64,000 bases of DNA, from NCBI RefSeq assembly GCF_904849725.1, contig NC_058522.1, positions 456,322,844 to 456,386,843 of the forward strand, given 5' to 3'. Numbering within the stretch: the stretch's first letter is position 1; the number at the start of each line of letters is the position of its first letter. Below are positions 32,083 through 45,600 of the stretch, in pieces. The position numbers and the translations under genes were made by a program. Origin of the DNA: Hordeum vulgare subsp. vulgare (Eukaryota > Streptophyta > Magnoliopsida > Poales > Poaceae). The notes under the pieces were generated by a model. The model searched no databases. It was given only the letters and a program-made list of their open reading frames with translations, and was not told the origin of the DNA.

Positions 32083-33803
32083 ATGTCATCCGGCGGAGAT
32101 CTGTGCATGGGTCATGAGATCCTCTTCGGTGCACTCTCTTTCATCGCCGATGATTCGGCATGGCTTCGGGATGCGCCCCTCGACGTCGAGACGCTTCCGA
32201 GTCGCGGGGCTACGCACTTCCGTGCCAGTTCCAGCGGCGTTCTCCTTCTCCAGCCATCGACCCCAGTGTCGATCTTCGCCCCCGTCACGCGCCGCAACGA
32301 GCGATCCGGTCGTTCGCGGCTCCAGCTTTGGGTGGGACACGCCCTAGCGCGACAAAACATGTCCTCTCAAGTGGCGGTGCTCGAATCGGTTGTGGTCCCG
32401 CCGCCATCCCAGTGCTTGGAGTCGGTTCCGACTGAACTACCTTCTGAGTATCAAGGTCACGGGCCTGCAGCCAAAGTACTCATGGCCGATTCCCACGAAT
32501 GTCCCCTCGGGACTGGTCGGAACGAGCTGAGTTCAGAGAATCATCCGGCGCTCGTCGTCAGCACCTTCGTTCTTCCAGTCGACGCACTCGCCAGAGCAAC
32601 GTCGAGGTGTTCCGCACACCCATCCTCAACTTGGCTGCAGCCGCCAGGATAGCTGATTCTCTCCAGCCGACTGATTCGGAGGCTGGCAGAGGAATCGAGC
32701 AGATTCGTGCCTTGTTACATACGGCGCAGCAACAAAACTCGGCGGTCTCCCAGTCGCACAACAAGATCCACAACAGTTCCGTTCAAGCGAACACACATCG
32801 GTCGGTTTTCAGTCCCGACTCCCACCAACGATGCAGAGGGGGCACCCGTTCCAGGGACCCGAGTCGGAATCCGTTTTACATTCGGACTCATCCCGAAGAT
32901 TGTCGCCGTTCGCGTACTCCTCCGCGAAGTGGGCCTTACGGACCCCGGCATTACGATGATCATCGTTCGAGCGGCGGCGCGCATGATCCAAGGCCTGATG
33001 CAAGAGGGTATATTACTCAGAAGAAGGTCGATAGAAGTCGAGCCCACCGTGATGGTCACGATAGAGACCGTCCGAGTGGAAGCAGGACCGTCGTTTCTGG
33101 TCCCGAGTGCTTCAGTCGGGCCATCCGCTCGGCTGACATCCCTCCCAACTTCCGATTGGCGACGGGAATCAGCAAGTTCACAGGAGAGTCCAAACCAGAA
33201 ACTTGGTTACACGACTACAGAGTGGCGGTCCAGATCGGTGGCAGAGATGACCATGTCGCCATGAAACATCTCCCACTGATGCTCGACGGTTCGGCTCGAG
33301 CTTGGCTAAACCAGTTGGCTCCATCAAGCATTTACAGTTGGACAGATCTGTCCCGAGTCTTCATCAGGACCTTCGAGGGTACGTGCAAACGCCCTGCTGG
33401 TCTCATAGAGCTTCAGCACTATGTCTAGAAGCAAAACGAGCCCTTGCGCAATTTCATCCAGCGCTGGACGACCCTCTACCACACGGTGGAGAATGTTACA
33501 GAGCACTAAGCAGTCTGCACCTTCAAGGCAGGCGTTCGGTACAGAGATTTATACCTGAAGTTTGGTCGAACAGGCGACATCTCCATGAGCAAGATGATGG
33601 AGATAGCCGCGCGCTATGCAAATGGCGAAGAGGAGGACCGCATACATAGCGGCAAGCATAAGTCAGTCGTCGATGGAGATGGGAACAGCAGTCGGAAGCA
33701 GAAACAGAAAGCTCAATCCACTCCGCAAGCAGAGGCAGCAGGCGTTACAAACGCTAAGTTCAAAGGCAAGGGGAAACAACAGTACACCCCCAAGAAGAAA
33801 TAG
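32083..33803 (+). pseudogene. gag: Gypsy gag
   Basis: The likely ATG at 32083 begins MSSGGDLCMGHEILFGALS. After a frameshift in the N-terminal third the frame at 32499-33428 carries an Arg/Ser-rich region and a retrotrans_gag capsid domain (KFTGESKPETWLHDY, LPLMLDGSARAWLNQL). Stops at TAG 33426-33428, TAA 33507-33509 and TAG 33801-33803 interrupt one continuous reading frame that ends in a Lys/Gln-rich tail. I see no CCHC knuckle. Confidence 0.8.
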
Positions 33804-36800
33804 TCAGGAAATTCCATCCTAGATCAACCGTGTCCAATCCACACGAAGACGGATGAAGAAGGCAATGTCATATTGCCGAAGCATACCACTCGGCAGTGTC
33901 GCCTCCTGATCCAAGGATTCGGTGAAGGACAGCCGAGTGAGAAAGACACCGAGCAAGATGATGAGGACAAGGAGGATCCGTTCCCACAAGTACATGCAAC
34001 GTTAATGATTTTTGCTGATGTAGAAAGCAAAAGTCGACTAAAGCTGGTCAACAGGGAGGTAAACATGGCAACCCCATCCACTCCCACGTTCCTCAAGTGG
34101 TCACAGACTGCAATCACCTTTGATCAGTCAGACCACCCAGCACACATACCCACCCCAGGGAGGCAAGCTCTGGTCGTCGACCCAGTGGTGGAAGGAGTTA
34201 GGCTGCGCAAAGTCCTCATGGAGGGCAGCAGCAGCTTGAATATCATGTACGTTGATACTCTCAAGGGAATGGGCATTCCGATGTCCAGACTTAGCGAGAG
34301 CAGTATGCAATTCCATGGAGTCGTCCCAGGAAGAAAGGCCAAGTCACTCGGCCAGACTGCGTTGGATGTCGTTTTCGGCTCTGACAAGAATTTCCGCAAA
34401 GAGAAGCTAACATTCGAGGTGGTAGACTTCCAGAGTGCATACCATGCCATTCTGGGTCGTCCGGCATACGTACGTTTCATGGCCCGTCCATGTTACGTAT
34501 ATTTCAAGATGAAGATGCCTGGCCCCAAAGGCGTGATTACTATCACAGGCAATCGGCAGTGGGCCGAGGAATATCTGCAGCAGGGGTCGAGAATTGCAGA
34601 CCAGCAGATGGCTGTACTCGAGTTGGATGAGTACAAGAAGATTGTCGACCCCGCCGACCTGATGCGTTCAAAGAAGCCAGCTTCCGAGTCCGCATTCCAG
34701 TCGGCGGGAGACACGAAGAAAGTAAGCGTCCACCCGACGGATGCCACCGCCGCCCCAACAAACATCTCCACCACCCTTGATCCAAAATAGGAAGCCGAGC
34801 TCATCCAATTCCTCCGTGAGAACTGGGACATTTTTGCATGGAAGCCCGCTGACATGCCAGGTGTACCCAGGGAGTTGGCTGAGCACCGACTGCATGTGGA
34901 TCCTGCCGCTCGGCCCGTCCGAGAACGCCTGCGTCGGTCCGCCGTGCACAAGAGAAAAGCAATCGGAGAGGAGGTAGCTAAACTTCTAGCAGCCAACTTC
35001 ATTCGCGAGGTACACCACTCCGAGTGGCTCGCTAATGTGGTCATGGTGCCCAAGAAGCACAAGTTTCTCCGTATGTGCATCGATTTCAAGCACCTTAATA
35101 AGGTCTGTCCGAAAGACCACTTCCCGCTCCCCCGCATTGATCAAATTGTTGATTCGACTGCGGGTTGCGAGCGCTTATCCTTCCTTGATACCTATTCGGG
35201 CTATCATCAGATCCGTCTGTATGGTCCAGATGAATTAAAGACATCTTTCATCACCCCGTTCGGGTGCTTCTGTTACATCACTATGCCATTCGGTTTGAAG
35301 AATACAGGAGCAACTTTTATGCGAATGATCCAAAAATGCCTCCTAGACCAGATTGGCCGAAATGTGGAGGCATATATGGACGATATTGTAGTCAAGTCAC
35401 GCAAAGGTTCCGACCTGCTGACTGACTTGGTAGAAACATTTGCCAACCTACGTAGGTACGATATCAAGCTCAACCCAGCCAAGTGTTCATTCGGCGTTCC
35501 CAGCGGGAAGTTACTCGGTTTCTTCATTTCCGAACAAGGGATCGATGTCAACCTCGAAAAGATTGGGACCATTGTTCGAATGGAGCAGCCGGTAAGAGTA
35601 CATGACGTGCAAAAGCTCACAGGTTGCCTAGCGGCTTTGAGCAGGTTTATCGCTCGACTCGGCGAGAAGGTGTTACCTCTGTACCGACTCATGAAGAAGT
35701 CGGATACTTTCGAGTGGACAGACGAAGCCCAAATCGCATTCAACGACCTCAAAGCCCTGCTTTCCACCCAGCCGGTTCTTACTGCCCCGCTCAGTAAAGA
35801 ACCCCTTCTTCTGTACATCGTGGCTACAAATCAAGTCGTCAGCACCGTTCTGACAGTCGAACGCGAAGAAGAAGGCAAAGCGTACAAGGTTCGGCGGCCA
35901 GTATATTATGTTTCTGAAGTCCTGACTCCTTCCAAGCAGAGGTATCCCCATTATCAGAAGCTTATTTATGGGATCTACATGACTGCAAAGAAGGTGGCTC
36001 ATTATTTCCAAGACCACTCGGTATCTGTCATATCTGATGCTCCGTTGTCGAAAATTCTCCACAATCGGGACGCATCAGGTCGAGTGGCAAAGTGGGCAAT
36101 GGAGATGCTATACTGCGACATCAAGTTTGAAGCCAAGAAAGCTATAAAGTCTCAAGCTCTTGCGGACTTCATAGAAGAATGGGTAGAACAACAGCAACTG
36201 ACTCACATCTACTCGGCTCATTGGACCATGTTCTTCGATGGGTCCAAGATGTTGAATGGCTCCGGCACCGGCGTAGTGCTCATATCCCTGAAAGGTGATA
36301 AACTCAAGTATGTGTTGCAGGTCCATTTTGATTCTTCCAACAACGAAGCAGAGTACAAAACTCTCCTTTACGGATTGCGCATGGCCATCACACTCGGCGT
36401 CCGTCGCCTGATGGTCTATGGCGACTCAGATCTAGTGGTTAATCAAGTAATGAAGGAGTGGGATGTAAGGAACCCCACCATGACTGCATACTGCAACGCA
36501 ATAAGGAAGCTCGAGAAGAAGTTCGAAGGTCTGGAACTTCACCATGTTCCCCGACTGAAAAACCAAGCAGCAGATGAATTGGCAAAACTTCGATCCACAC
36601 GGAGACCTCTCCCGAGTGATCTCTGCCTCGAGCACCTACACCTCCCCTCGGTAAAAGAAGATCCTTTTACAGAGGAACCTGTGCAACCGAAGAGCTCAAC
36701 AGATCAGACTGAAGTCGAGGTTCCCGCTGTGGTTGACCTGGTCATGGAGATTCTAGCTGTCATTCCCGAATGGACTGTGCCATTCATTGCGTACGTCCTG

Positions 36801-38000
36801 AGGCAAGAGTTACCGGAACACGAGGTCCAAGCTAGGCAGATAGTTCGGAGGTCGAAGTCCTTCACCGTCATTGATGACCAGTTATACAGAGAAAGTGTTT
36901 CAGGCGTTCTTAACGCTGTATCTCTCCTGGGGAGGGACAGTTAATTTTGGAAGAAATTCACTCGGGAACCTGCGGTCATCATGCCTCCTCAAGGGCAATC
37001 GTCGCCAAAGCATTCAGAGCTGGTTTCTTCTAGTTGCAGGCGAATGAAATGGCAAAAGATATAGTCGACCGTTGCGAGGGTTGTCAGTTCTATTCAAACA
37101 AGTCCCACAAGCCAACGTTCGCGCTGAAGACAATTCCCCTTGCTTGGCCATTCGCCATGTGGGGATTAGATACAGTCAGACCATTCAGAACAGGCCAAGG
37201 AGGATTCACCCATCTGCTGGTAGCAGTCGACAAATTTACCAAGTGGATTGAAGCCAAGCCTATCAAGAAGCTTGATGCCCTTATGGCCATCAAATATATC
37301 AGAGACATCATCGCCAGATACGGGGTTCCACACAGCATAATCACCAACAATGGCACAAACTTTGACTCGGACAGTTCAAAGGTTTTTGTGCAGGCCAAGG
37401 TATCCGAGTGGATTTTGCATCCATTGCGCACCCCCAAACAAATGGACAAGCGGAGCGAGCGAATGGACTCATTCTTCAAGGGTTGAAGCCTCGACTCCTG
37501 CAGGAAGTTGGACAAGCCGCCGGCGCATGGGTCACCGAGCTGCCTTCGGTGCTGTGGGGCCTCCGAACAACTCCGAATAGATCGACAGGGTGATTCCCGT
37601 TTTTCCTCGTTTATGGAGCAAAGGAGGTTCTATCGAGGACTTGCTTCACAACTCTCCACGAGTCGAACTCTTCTCCGAAGTCGAAGCAGAGCAAGCCAGG
37701 CAAGACGGAGTAGACCTTTTAGAAGAGGAGCGCGAGATGGCATTAATCCGTTCAACAATTTATCAACAAGATCTGCGGCGATTTCATGCGTGGCACGTCA
37801 GGAGCCACACGTTCCAAGCAGGCGACCAGGTGCTCCGAGTGGATCAACAGAGACCACACAAGTTGGCTCCCGCCTGGGAAGGACCGTTCATCATTTCTAA
37901 GGTGCTGAACAACGGAGCGTATCGACTCTACAACCTCGATAGGGAGACGGACGAGCCGCGAGCATGGAATGGAGATCTACTGAAGCGCTTCTACACATAA
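33804..38000 (+). pseudogene. pol: Gypsy pol (PR-RT-RH-aRH-IN)
   Basis: Same frame as gag up to 36944. The protease region shows LMEGSSSLNIMY near 34215, where DGGSS-type motifs are usual. After TAG at 34788-34790 come RT (34854 on; YMDDIVV at about 35377), RNase H (about 35800-36110), and a second RNase H of archaeal type (FFDGSKMLNGSGTG, NNEAEYKTLLYG, VYGDSDLVVNQV; about 36233-36600). Frameshifts near 36910, 37405 and 37590 break the integrase, which has a zinc motif (about 36975-37090), GLDTV, TNNGTNF and GQAER. In TNNGTNF the second catalytic Asp is replaced by Asn. Ends at TAA 37998-38000. Normally makes and integrates cDNA; this copy cannot. Confidence 0.88.
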
Positions 38001-38100
38001 CCACCGACAGAGACAACGTAAAGAACAAATGTCATCGAAGTAATACGAAGCGGATTAATTTCCTGCCGATTCAAAATTCTTCCGCGTTTGCAGACTCCGG

Positions 38101-38377
38101 TCTAAAAAACTCGCTCCGAGTGTGCACTAAAAGTCACACTCGGAGACTTAGCTGCGACCCAGAGTCGCCTAAGTAAAAAGTTCGCTCCGAGTGTGCACTA
38201 AAAGTCACACTCGGAGACTTAGCTGCGGCCCAGAGTCGCCTAAGTAAACAACTCGCTCCGAGTGTGCACTAAGAGTCACACTCGGAGACTTAGCTGTGAC
38301 CCAGAGTCGCCTAAGTAAAAACTGACTCAGAGTGTGCACCAAAACTCACACTCGGGGACTTAGCTGCGGCCCAGAGT
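38101..38377 (+). repeat. 70-71-bp palindromic tandem repeats, first block (about 4 units)
   Basis: Units start (CTCCGAG) at 38114, 38185, 38256 and about 38326, a period of 70-71 bp. Each holds CTCCGAGTGTG-N10-CACACTCGGAG, an 11-bp inverted repeat, followed by ACTTAGCTGCGACCCAGAGT. The block begins about 100 bp after the end of pol and is cut by a solo LTR. Confidence 0.92.
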
Positions 38378-40187
38378 TGTTGGAATTATGCCCTAGAAGC
38401 AATAATAAATATAGTTATTATTATAATTACTGTATCAAGATAATCGTTTATTATCCATGCTATAATTGTATTGAATGAAGACTTATATACATGTGTGGAT
38501 ACATAGACAAAACACCGTCCCTAGCAAGCCTCTAGTTGGCTAGCCAGTTGATCAAACATAGTCAGGGTCTTCTGATTATGAACAAGGTGTTGTTGCTTGA
38601 TAACTGGATCACGTCATTAGGAGAATCACATGATGGACTAGACCCAAACTAATAGACGTAGCATGTTGATCGTGTCATTTTGTTGCTACTGTTTTCTGCG
38701 TGTCAAGTATTTGTTCCTATGACCATGAGATCATATAACTCACTGACACCGGAGGAATGCTTTGTGTGTATCAAACGTCGCAACGTAACTGGGTGACTGT
38801 AAAGATGCTCTACAGGTATATCCGAAGGTGTTCGTTGAGTTAGTATCGATCGAGACTGGGATTTGTCACTCCATGTGACGGAGAGGTATCTCGGGGCCCA
38901 CTCGGTAATACAACATCACACACAAGCCTTGCAAGAAATGTGACTTAGTGTAAGTTGCGGGATCTTGTATTACGGAACGAGTAAAGAGACTTGCCGGTAA
39001 ACGAGATTGAAATAGGTATGCGGATACTGATGATCGAATCTCGGGCAAGTAACATACCGAAGGACAAAGGGAATGACATACGGGATTATATGAATCCTTG
39101 GCACTGAGGTTCAAACGATAAGATCTTCGTAGAATATGTAGGATCCAATATGGGCATCCAGGTCCCGCTATTGGATATTGACCGAGGAGTCTCTCGGGTC
39201 ATGTCTACATAGTTCTCGAACCCGCAGGGTCTGCACACTTAAGGTTCGACGTTGTTTTATGCGTATTTGAGTTATATGGTTGGTTACCGAATGTTGTTCG
39301 GAGTCTCGGATGAGATCAGGGACGTCACGAGGCTTTCCGGAATGGTCCGAAAACGAAGATTGATATATAGTATGACATCATTTGATTACCGGAAAGTTTT
39401 CGGAGTTACCGGGAATGACGAATGGGTTCCGGGTGTTCACCGGGGGGGGCAACCAACCCCGGGGAAGCCCATTGGCCTTGGGGGTGGTGCACCAGCCCTT
39501 GGTGGGCTGGTGGGACAGCCCAAGAAGGCCATATGCACCATAGGAATAAAATCAAAGAGAAAAGAAAAAAAAGGAGGAGGTCGGAAAGGGGAGAAGGACT
39601 CCACCTTCCAAACCTAGTTGGATTCGGTTTGGAAGGGGAGAACTCCCCCCCTTGGCTCGGCCGACCCCCTTGGGGCTCCTTGAGCCTCAAGGCAAGGCCC
39701 CCCCTCTCCCACCTATATATACGGAGGTTTTAGGGCTGATTTGAGACAACTTTTGCCACGGCAGCCCGACCACATACCTCCACGGTTTTTCCTCTAGATC
39801 GCGTTTCTACGGAGCTCGGACGGAGCCCTGCCGATATCAGATCACCACCAACCTCCGGAGCGCCGTCACGCTGCCGGAGCACTTATCTACCTCTCCGTCT
39901 CTCTTGCTGGATCAAGAAGGCCGAGATCATCGTCGAGCTGTACGTGTGCTGAACGCGGAGGTGCCGTCCGTTCGGCACTAGATCGTGGGACGGATCGCGG
40001 GATGGTTCGCGGGACGGATCGAGGGACGTGAGGACGTTCCACTACATCAACCGCATTCAGTAACGCTTCTGTTGTGTGATCTACAAGGGTACGTAGATCG
40101 GAAATCCCCTCTCGTAGATGGACATCACCATGATAGGTCTTCGTGCGCGTAGGAAATTTTTTGTTTCCCATGCGACGATCCCCAACA
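38378..40187 (+). mobile_element. Angela solo LTR S1, 1810 bp
   Basis: TGTTGGAATTATGCCC...CGATCCCCAACA with AGAGT on both sides (38373-38377, 40188-40192). TATA box TATATATA at 39714-39721. No internal region, so it is the product of LTR-LTR recombination. It sits in the palindromic repeat array. Confidence 0.96.
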
Positions 40188-40799
40188 AGAGTCGCATAAG
40201 TAAACAACTCGCTCCGAGTGTGCACTAAAAGTCACACTCGGAGACTTAGCTGCGACCCAGAGTCGCCTAAGTAAAATCTGACTCCAAGTGTGCACCAAAA
40301 GTCACACTCGAGGACTTAGCTGCGGCCCAGAGTCGCCTAAGTAAACAACTCGCTCCGAGTGTGCACTAAAAGTCACACTCGGAGACTTAGCTGCGACCCA
40401 GAGTCGCCTAAGTAAAAACTGACTCCGAGTGTGCACCAAAAGTCACACTCGGAGACTTAGCTGTGACCCAGAGTCGCCTAAGTAAAAACTGACTCCGAGT
40501 GTGCACCAAAAGTCACACTCGGGGACTTAGCTACGACCCAGAGCGGCCTAAGTAAAAACTGACTCCGAGTGTGCACCAAAAGTCACACTCGGGGACTTAG
40601 CTGCGGCCCAGAGTCGCCTAAGTAAACAACTCGCTCCGAGTGTGCACTAAAAGTCACACTCGGAGACTTAGTTGCGACCCAGAGTCGCCTAAGTAAAAAC
40701 TGACTCCGAGTGTGCACCAAAAGTCACACTCGGGGACTTAGCTGCGACCCAGAGCCGCCTAAGTAAAAACTGACTCCGAGTGTGCACCAAAAGTCACAC
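40188..40799 (+). repeat. Palindromic tandem repeats, second block (about 8-9 units)
   Basis: Continues the 70-71-bp units after S1 and is cut again by Angela B in the middle of a CACACTCGG arm. Units alternate between two variants, CAACTCGCTCCGAG and AAACTGACTCCGAG. Confidence 0.92.
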
Positions 40800-42623
40800 T
40801 GTTGGGGAACGTCGCATGGGAAACAAAAAAATTCCTACGCGCACGAAGACCTATCATGGTGATGTCCATCTATGAGAGGGGATGAGTGATCTACGTACCC
40901 TTGTAGATCGTACAGCAGAAGCGTTTGTGAACGCGGTTGATGTAGTGGAACGTCCTCACGTCCCTCGATCCGCCCCGCGAACAATCCCGCGATCAGTCCC
41001 ACGATCTAGTACCGAACGGACGGAACCTCCGCGTTCAGCACACGTACAGCTCGACGATGATCTCGGCCTTCTTGATCCAGCAAGAGAGACGGAGAGGTAG
41101 AAGAGTTCTCCGGCAGCGTGCCGGCTCTCCGGAGGTTGGTGATGACCTTGTCTCAGCAGGGCTCCGCCCGAGCTTCGTAGAAACGCGATCTAGAGGAAAA
41201 ACCGTGGAGGTATGTGGTCGGGCTGCCGTGGAAAAGTCGTCTCAAATCAGCCCTAAAACCTCCGTATATATAGGTGGGAGGGAGGGGACCTTGCCTTGGG
41301 GCTCAAGGAGCCCCAAGGGGGTCGGCCGAGTCCAAGGGGGAAGGCTCCCCCCCCAAACTGAGTTGGACTTGGTTTGGTGGGTGGGAGTCCTTCCTTCCCT
41401 TCCCACCTCCTCTTTTTTTTCTTTTCTCTTTGATTTTCTTTCCTAGGCGCATAGGGCCCTTTTGGGCTGTCCCACCAGCCCACTAAGGGCTGGTGCGCCA
41501 CTCTCAAGGCCTATGGGCTTCCCCGGGGTGGGTTGCCCCCCCCCCCCCGGTGAACTCCCGGAACCCATTCGTCATTCCCACTACATTCCCGGTAACTCCA
41601 AAAACCTTCCGGTAATCAAATGAGGTCACCCTATATATCAATCTTCGTTTCCGGACCATTCCGGAAACCCTTGTGACGTCCGTGATCTCATCCGGGACTC
41701 CGAACAACATTCGGTAACCAACCATATAACTCAAATACGCATAAAACAACGTCGAACCTTAAGTGTGCAGACCCTGCGGGTTCGAGAACTATGTAGACAT
41801 GACCCGAGAGACTCCCCGGTCAATGTCCAATAGCGGGACCTGGATGCCCATATTGGATCCTACATATTCTACGAAGATCTTATCGTTTGAACCTCAGTGC
41901 CAAGGATTCATATAATCCCATATGTCATTCCCTTTGTCCTTCGGTATGTTACTTGCCCGAGATTCGATCGTTAGTATCCGCATACCTATTTCAATCTCGT
42001 TTACCGGCAAGTCTCTTTACTCGTTCCGTAATACAAGATCCCGCAACTTACACTAAGTTACATTGCTTGCAAGGCTTGTGTGTGATGTTGTATTACCGAG
42101 TGGGCCCCGAGATACCTCTCCGTCACACGGAGTGACAAATCCCAATCTTGATCCATACTAACTCAACTAACACCTTCCGAGATACCTGTAGAGCATCTTT
42201 ATAGTCACCCAGTTACGTTGCGACGTTTGATACACACAAAGAATTCCTCCGGTGTCAGTGAGTTATATGATCTCATGGTCATAGGAATAAATACTTGACA
42301 CGCAGAAAACAGTAGCAACAAAATGACACGATCAACATGCTACGTCTATTAGTTTGGGTCTAGTCCATCACGTGATTCTCCTAATGACGTGATCCAGTTA
42401 TCAAGCAACAACACTTTGTTCATAATCAGAAGACACTGACTATCTTTGATCAACTGGCTAGCCAACTAGAGGCATGCTAGGGACGGTGTTTTGTCTATGC
42501 ATCCACACATGTAAATGAGTCTTCATTCAATACAATTATAGCATGGATAATAAACGATTATCTTGATACAGGAAATATAATAATAACTATATTTATTATT
42601 GCCTCTAGGGCATAATTCCAACA
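40800..42623 (-). repeat. 3' LTR of Angela B
   Basis: Read on the plus strand it starts TGTTGGGGAACGTCGC and ends CATAATTCCAACA. TATA box on the minus strand at 41265-41272. The adjoining GTCTCCCACTTGCAC (42624-42638) is the polypurine tract in reverse complement. Confidence 0.96.
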
Positions 42624-42675
42624 GTCTCCCACTTGCACTAGAGTCAATAATCTAGCCCTCACATCATCATGTGAA

Positions 42676-45600
42676 TTACATTGTAATAAATCTAACACCC
42701 ATACAGTTCTGGTGTTGATCATGCTTTGGCCGTGGAAGAGGTTTAGTCAGCGGGTCTGCTACATTCACATCCGTGTGCACTTTGCATATATTTACGTCCT
42801 CTCCCTCGACGTAGTCGCGGATGAGGTTGAAGCGTCGTTTGATGTGTCTGGTCTTCTTGTGAAACCGTGATTCCTTTGCTATGGCAATGGCACCCGTGTT
42901 GTCACAGAACAAGGTTATTGGATTCAGTACGCTTGGCACCACTCCAAGATCCGTCATGAACTGCTTCATCCAGACACCCTTCTTAGCCGCCTCCGAGGCA
43001 GCCATGTACTCCGCTTCACATGTAGAATCTGCTACGACGCTTTGCTTGGAACTGCACCAGCTTACCGCACCCCCATTAAGAATAAATACGTATCCGGTTT
43101 GCGACTTAGAGTCGTCCGGATCTGTGTCAAAGCTTGCATCGACGTAACCTTTTACGGTGAGCTCTTCGTCACCTCCATACACGAGAAACATCTCCTTAGT
43201 CCTTTTCAGGTACTTCAGGATATTCTTGACCGCTGTCCAGTGATCCACTCCTGGATTACTCTGGAACCTACCTGCCATACTTATGGCCAGGCTAACATCC
43301 GGTCTAGTGCACATCATTGCATACATGATAGAACCTATGGCTGAAGCATAGGGGACGGAGCGCATATGCTCTCTATCTTCATCAGTTGCTGGGCACTGAG
43401 TCTTACTCAATCTCGTACCTTGTAAAACTGGCAAGAACCCTTTCTTGGACTGTTCCATTTTGAACCTCTTCAAAACTTTATCAAGGTATGTGCTTTGTGA
43501 AAGTCCTATCAGGCGTTTTGATCTATCCCTATAGATCTTAATGCCTAGAATGTAAGCAGCTTCTCCTAGGTCCTTCATAGAGAAACTTTTATTCAAGTAA
43601 TCCTTTATGCTCTCTAAAAACTCCGCGTTGTTTCCAATCAGCAATATGTCATCCACATATAATATTAGAAACGCCACAGAGCTCCCACTCACTTTCTTGT
43701 AAATACAAGATTCTCCAACCACTTGTATAAACCCAAATGCTTTGATCACCTCATCAAAGCGTTTGTTCCAACTCCGAGATGCTTGCACCAGTCCATAAAT
43801 GGATCGCTGGAGCTTGCACGCCTTGTTAGCATTCTTAGGATCGACAAAACCTTCGGGTTGTATCATATACAACTCTTCCTTAAGGAAACCGTTAAGGAAC
43901 GCCGTTTTGACATCCATCTGCCAGATTTCATAATCGAAAAATGCAGCTATTGCTAACATGATTCTGACGGACTTAAGCATCGCTATGGGTGAGAATGTCT
44001 CATCGTAGTCAACTCCTTGAACTTGTGAAAAACCCTTTGCCACAAGTCGAGCTTTATAAACGGTCACATTGCCGTCAGCGTCCGTCTTCCTCTTAAAGAT
44101 CCATTTGTTCTGAATAGCCTTGCGGCCCTCAGGTAGTACCTCCAAAGTCCACACTTTGTTCTCATACATGGATCCTATCTCGGACTTCATGGCTTCTAGC
44201 CATTTGTTGGAATCTGGGCCCACCATTGCTTCTTCATAATTTGCAGGTTCATTGTTGTCTAACAACATGATTGATAAGACGGGATTACCGTACCACTCTG
44301 GAGAAGCACGTGGTCTCGTCGACCTGCGTGGTTCGACAGAAACTTGAACCGGAGTTTCATGATCATCATCATTAACTTCCTCCTCAACCGGCGTCGCAAC
44401 GACAGAGGTTTCCCCTTGCCCTGCGCCACCATCCAGAGGGATGAGAGATTCGACAACCTCGTCAAGTTCTATCTTCCTCCCACTCAATTCTCTCGAGAGA
44501 AACTCCTTCTCGAGAAAAGCTCCGTTTTTAGCAACAAACACTTTGCCCTCGGATTTGAGATAGAAGGTGTACCCAACCGTCTCTTTTGGGTAACCTATGA
44601 AGACGCACTTTTCCGCTTTGGGTTCCAGCTTTTCAGGTTGAAGCTTTTTGACATAAGCATCACATCCCCAAACTTTAAGAAACGACAACTTTGGCCTTTT
44701 GCCATACCACAGTTCGTATGGTGTCATCTCAACGGATTTTGATGGTGCCCTGTTTAAAGTGAATGCAGCTGTTTCTAATGCATAACCCCAAAACGATAAC
44801 GGCAAATCGGTAAGAGACATCATAGATCGCACCATCTCTAATAAAGTACGATTACGACGTTCGTACACACCATTACGCTGTGGTGTTCCAGGCGGTGTTA
44901 ACTGTGAAACAATTCCACATTGTCTTAAGTGAGCACCAAACTCGAAACTCAGATATTCACCCCCACGTTCAGACCGTAGGAACTTGATCTTCTTGTTACG
45001 ATGATTTTCCACTTCACTCTGAAATTGCTTGAACTTTTCAAATGTTTCAGACTTGTGCTTCATCAAGTAGACATAACCATATCTACTCAAATCGTCAGTG
45101 AAGGTGAGAAAATAACGATATCCGCCGCGTGCCTCCACGCTCATCGGACCACACACATCGGTATGTATGATTTCCAACAAGTCACTTGCACGCTCCATTG
45201 TTCCGGAGAACGGAGTCTTAGTCATCTTGCCCATGAGGCATGGTTCGCACGTGTCAAGTGAATCAAAGTCAAGTGACTCCAAAAGTCCATCAGCATGGAG
45301 TTTCTTCATGCGCTTTACACCAATATGACCTAAGCGGCAGTGCCACAAAAATATGGCGCTATCATTGTTAACTCTAACTCTTTTGGTCTCAATGTTATGT
45401 ATATGCGTATCGCTATCAAGATTCAATATGAACAATCCTCTCACATTAGGTGCATGACCATAAAAGATGTTACTCATAGAAATAGAACAACCATTATTCT
45501 CTGACTTAAAAGAGTAACCGTCTCGCAATAAACAAGATCCAGATATAATGTTCATGCTCAACGCAGGCACTAAATAACAATGATTTAAGTTCATCACTAA

